A DNA stretch of 6,950 nucleotides. It comes from Gammaproteobacteria bacterium. Lineage in GTDB: Bacteria > Pseudomonadota > Gammaproteobacteria > UBA6429 > Thiohalophilaceae. Under the pieces are notes generated by a model. The model was not told the DNA's origin. It was given only the letters and a program-made list of their open reading frames with translations, and did not search any database. A program made the translations under genes and the position numbers. Below, piece after piece: positions 6,319 through 6,950 of this stretch; the first letter of the stretch is position 1; every line of letters begins with the position of its first letter. The stretch covers positions 1-6,950 of the forward strand of contig JAUVGM010000122.1 in NCBI GenBank assembly GCA_030593785.1. Direction: 5' to 3'.

Positions 6319-6374
6319 TACTGTAGCAAAATAGTTTAGATAATTTACAGCTTATAAATCATAGAGGAACAACC

Positions 6375-6950
6375 ATGATTACTTCAATCTTTGGTCAGCA
6401 TAAAAGACATAACATTTTGTATTATGCTGGAGTTAGTCTTGTCCTGTTAACATATGGTCATCAAAGCTCTGCACAAGAGCTGGGACTGGACGACTTTGTT
6501 CACTCTATTTTAAAAAATAATCCAGGTGTACAAAAAATCTTATCTGAAAAAGATGTTGCCTCAGGTTTGCGCGATGCAAGCCTCGGTATCAATGATGGTA
6601 TACTAGGTTCAAGTTTAAGCATGTCACAGGCAGAGCCAGATAAGATTTTTGGTTCTGAGCCAGACATAAGTAAAAATAATAATTTAAACTTATCATATAA
6701 CAGAGTATTTTCTGATACGGGTACACGCTTATCCCTAGATTATAATAATCTTTATACTGATAGAAGTCCTGTGTCAGCATTTTCTGGTTCTCAATTTTAT
6801 CAGCCAAGTATTACGGTACGGTTAACGCAGCCATTATTAAAAAATGCTGGCGGCATACAAGATAGCCTCAACATTAAAACAAGTGAACTTAATTACAAAT
6901 TGTCGAAATTAAGTAGTAAGGAAAACCTTGAAAGTTACATCACTCAACTC
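6375..6950 (+). CDS. TolC-family outer-membrane efflux protein (N-terminal part, cut by window edge)
   Basis: The reading frame is open to the window end, giving 192 residues of a protein that would be about 450-500 long. Residues 1-33 form a long Sec signal peptide (core ILYYAGVSLVLLTYG, likely cleavage after SSA). The segment LGLDDFVHSILKNNPGVQ (36-53) is the typical first helix of the outer-membrane efflux protein family. Residues 101-125 and 143-152 look like paired beta-barrel strands, followed by TQPLLKNAGG (151-160) and a helical stretch, the usual strand-to-helix pattern of this family. TolC-type trimers form the outer-membrane exit duct of tripartite efflux pumps or type I secretion systems. 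The adaptor and inner-membrane pump expected alongside are not in the window. AGAGGA at 6363-6368 supports the start. It belongs to the putative TetR-controlled operon. The exported substrate cannot be told. Confidence 0.85.
   Translation, partial: MITSIFGQHKRHNILYYAGVSLVLLTYGHQSSAQELGLDDFVHSILKNNPGVQKILSEKDVASGLRDASLGINDGILGSSLSMSQAEPDKIFGSEPDISKNNNLNLSYNRVFSDTGTRLSLDYNNLYTDRSPVSAFSGSQFYQPSITVRLTQPLLKNAGGIQDSLNIKTSELNYKLSKLSSKENLESYITQL

Noticed and set aside
6303..6326. Direct repeat TACTGTAG around the stop of the second cytochrome gene
   Set aside because: Two eight-base copies only, one within coding sequence; no hairpin or terminator character.
6589..6807. Minus-strand open frame of 72 codons
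   Set aside because: Antisense to the TolC-family gene, whose frame is continuous and has a ribosome site and signal peptide.

Overview
This AT-rich window looks like chromosome from a gammaproteobacterium. The evidence is an NtrB-like hybrid histidine kinase, a TolC-type outer-membrane efflux protein, clear Shine-Dalgarno sites, and several Sec-exported or anchored periplasmic proteins, two of them c-type cytochromes. I cannot name the genus. No RNA gene, insertion sequence, CRISPR array or phage gene is visible.

Layout. Everything left of about 4590 is on the minus strand; everything from 4770 is on the plus strand. Leftmost is the N-terminal 668 residues of a membrane-bound PAS/histidine kinase/receiver protein (1-2006), cut by the window edge, with a good promoter at 2054-2082. 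Upstream of it (transcriptionally) is a tight pair: an exported cytochrome c'/c556-like protein (3063-3491) followed after 21 bases-or-less of spacing by a YegS/DAGK-type lipid kinase (2187-3056); the actual gap is 6 bases. A near-perfect intrinsic terminator (3552-3587) separates this pair from another minus-strand pair: a 55-residue acidic exported peptide (4319-4486) and a periplasmic rhodanese-like protein (3607-4263).

The 283-base divergent region 4487-4769 is the regulatory hub. It has a minus-strand promoter for the peptide/rhodanese pair and a plus-strand promoter for the right-hand operon. Between them lies an array of five TGTCA pentamers, mostly at 9-base spacing, which starts exactly on the -35 box of the minus-strand promoter.

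The right-hand block reads TetR-family repressor (4770-5360), four-helix membrane protein (5383-5790), membrane-anchored cytochrome c'/c556-like protein (5845-6318) and the start of a TolC-family outer-membrane protein (6375 to the window end). Gaps are 22, 54 and 56 bases with no terminator, so this is probably one operon. A TetR plus TolC arrangement suggests a regulated tripartite efflux system whose pump and adaptor would lie beyond the window. The unusual part is the cytochrome and the unnamed membrane protein placed inside it.

The most interesting points are the TGTCA array, the possible redox-linked efflux operon, the two related cytochromes in oppositely transcribed blocks, and the rhodanese paired with a single-cysteine acidic peptide. 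Functions of these combinations are inferred, not shown.
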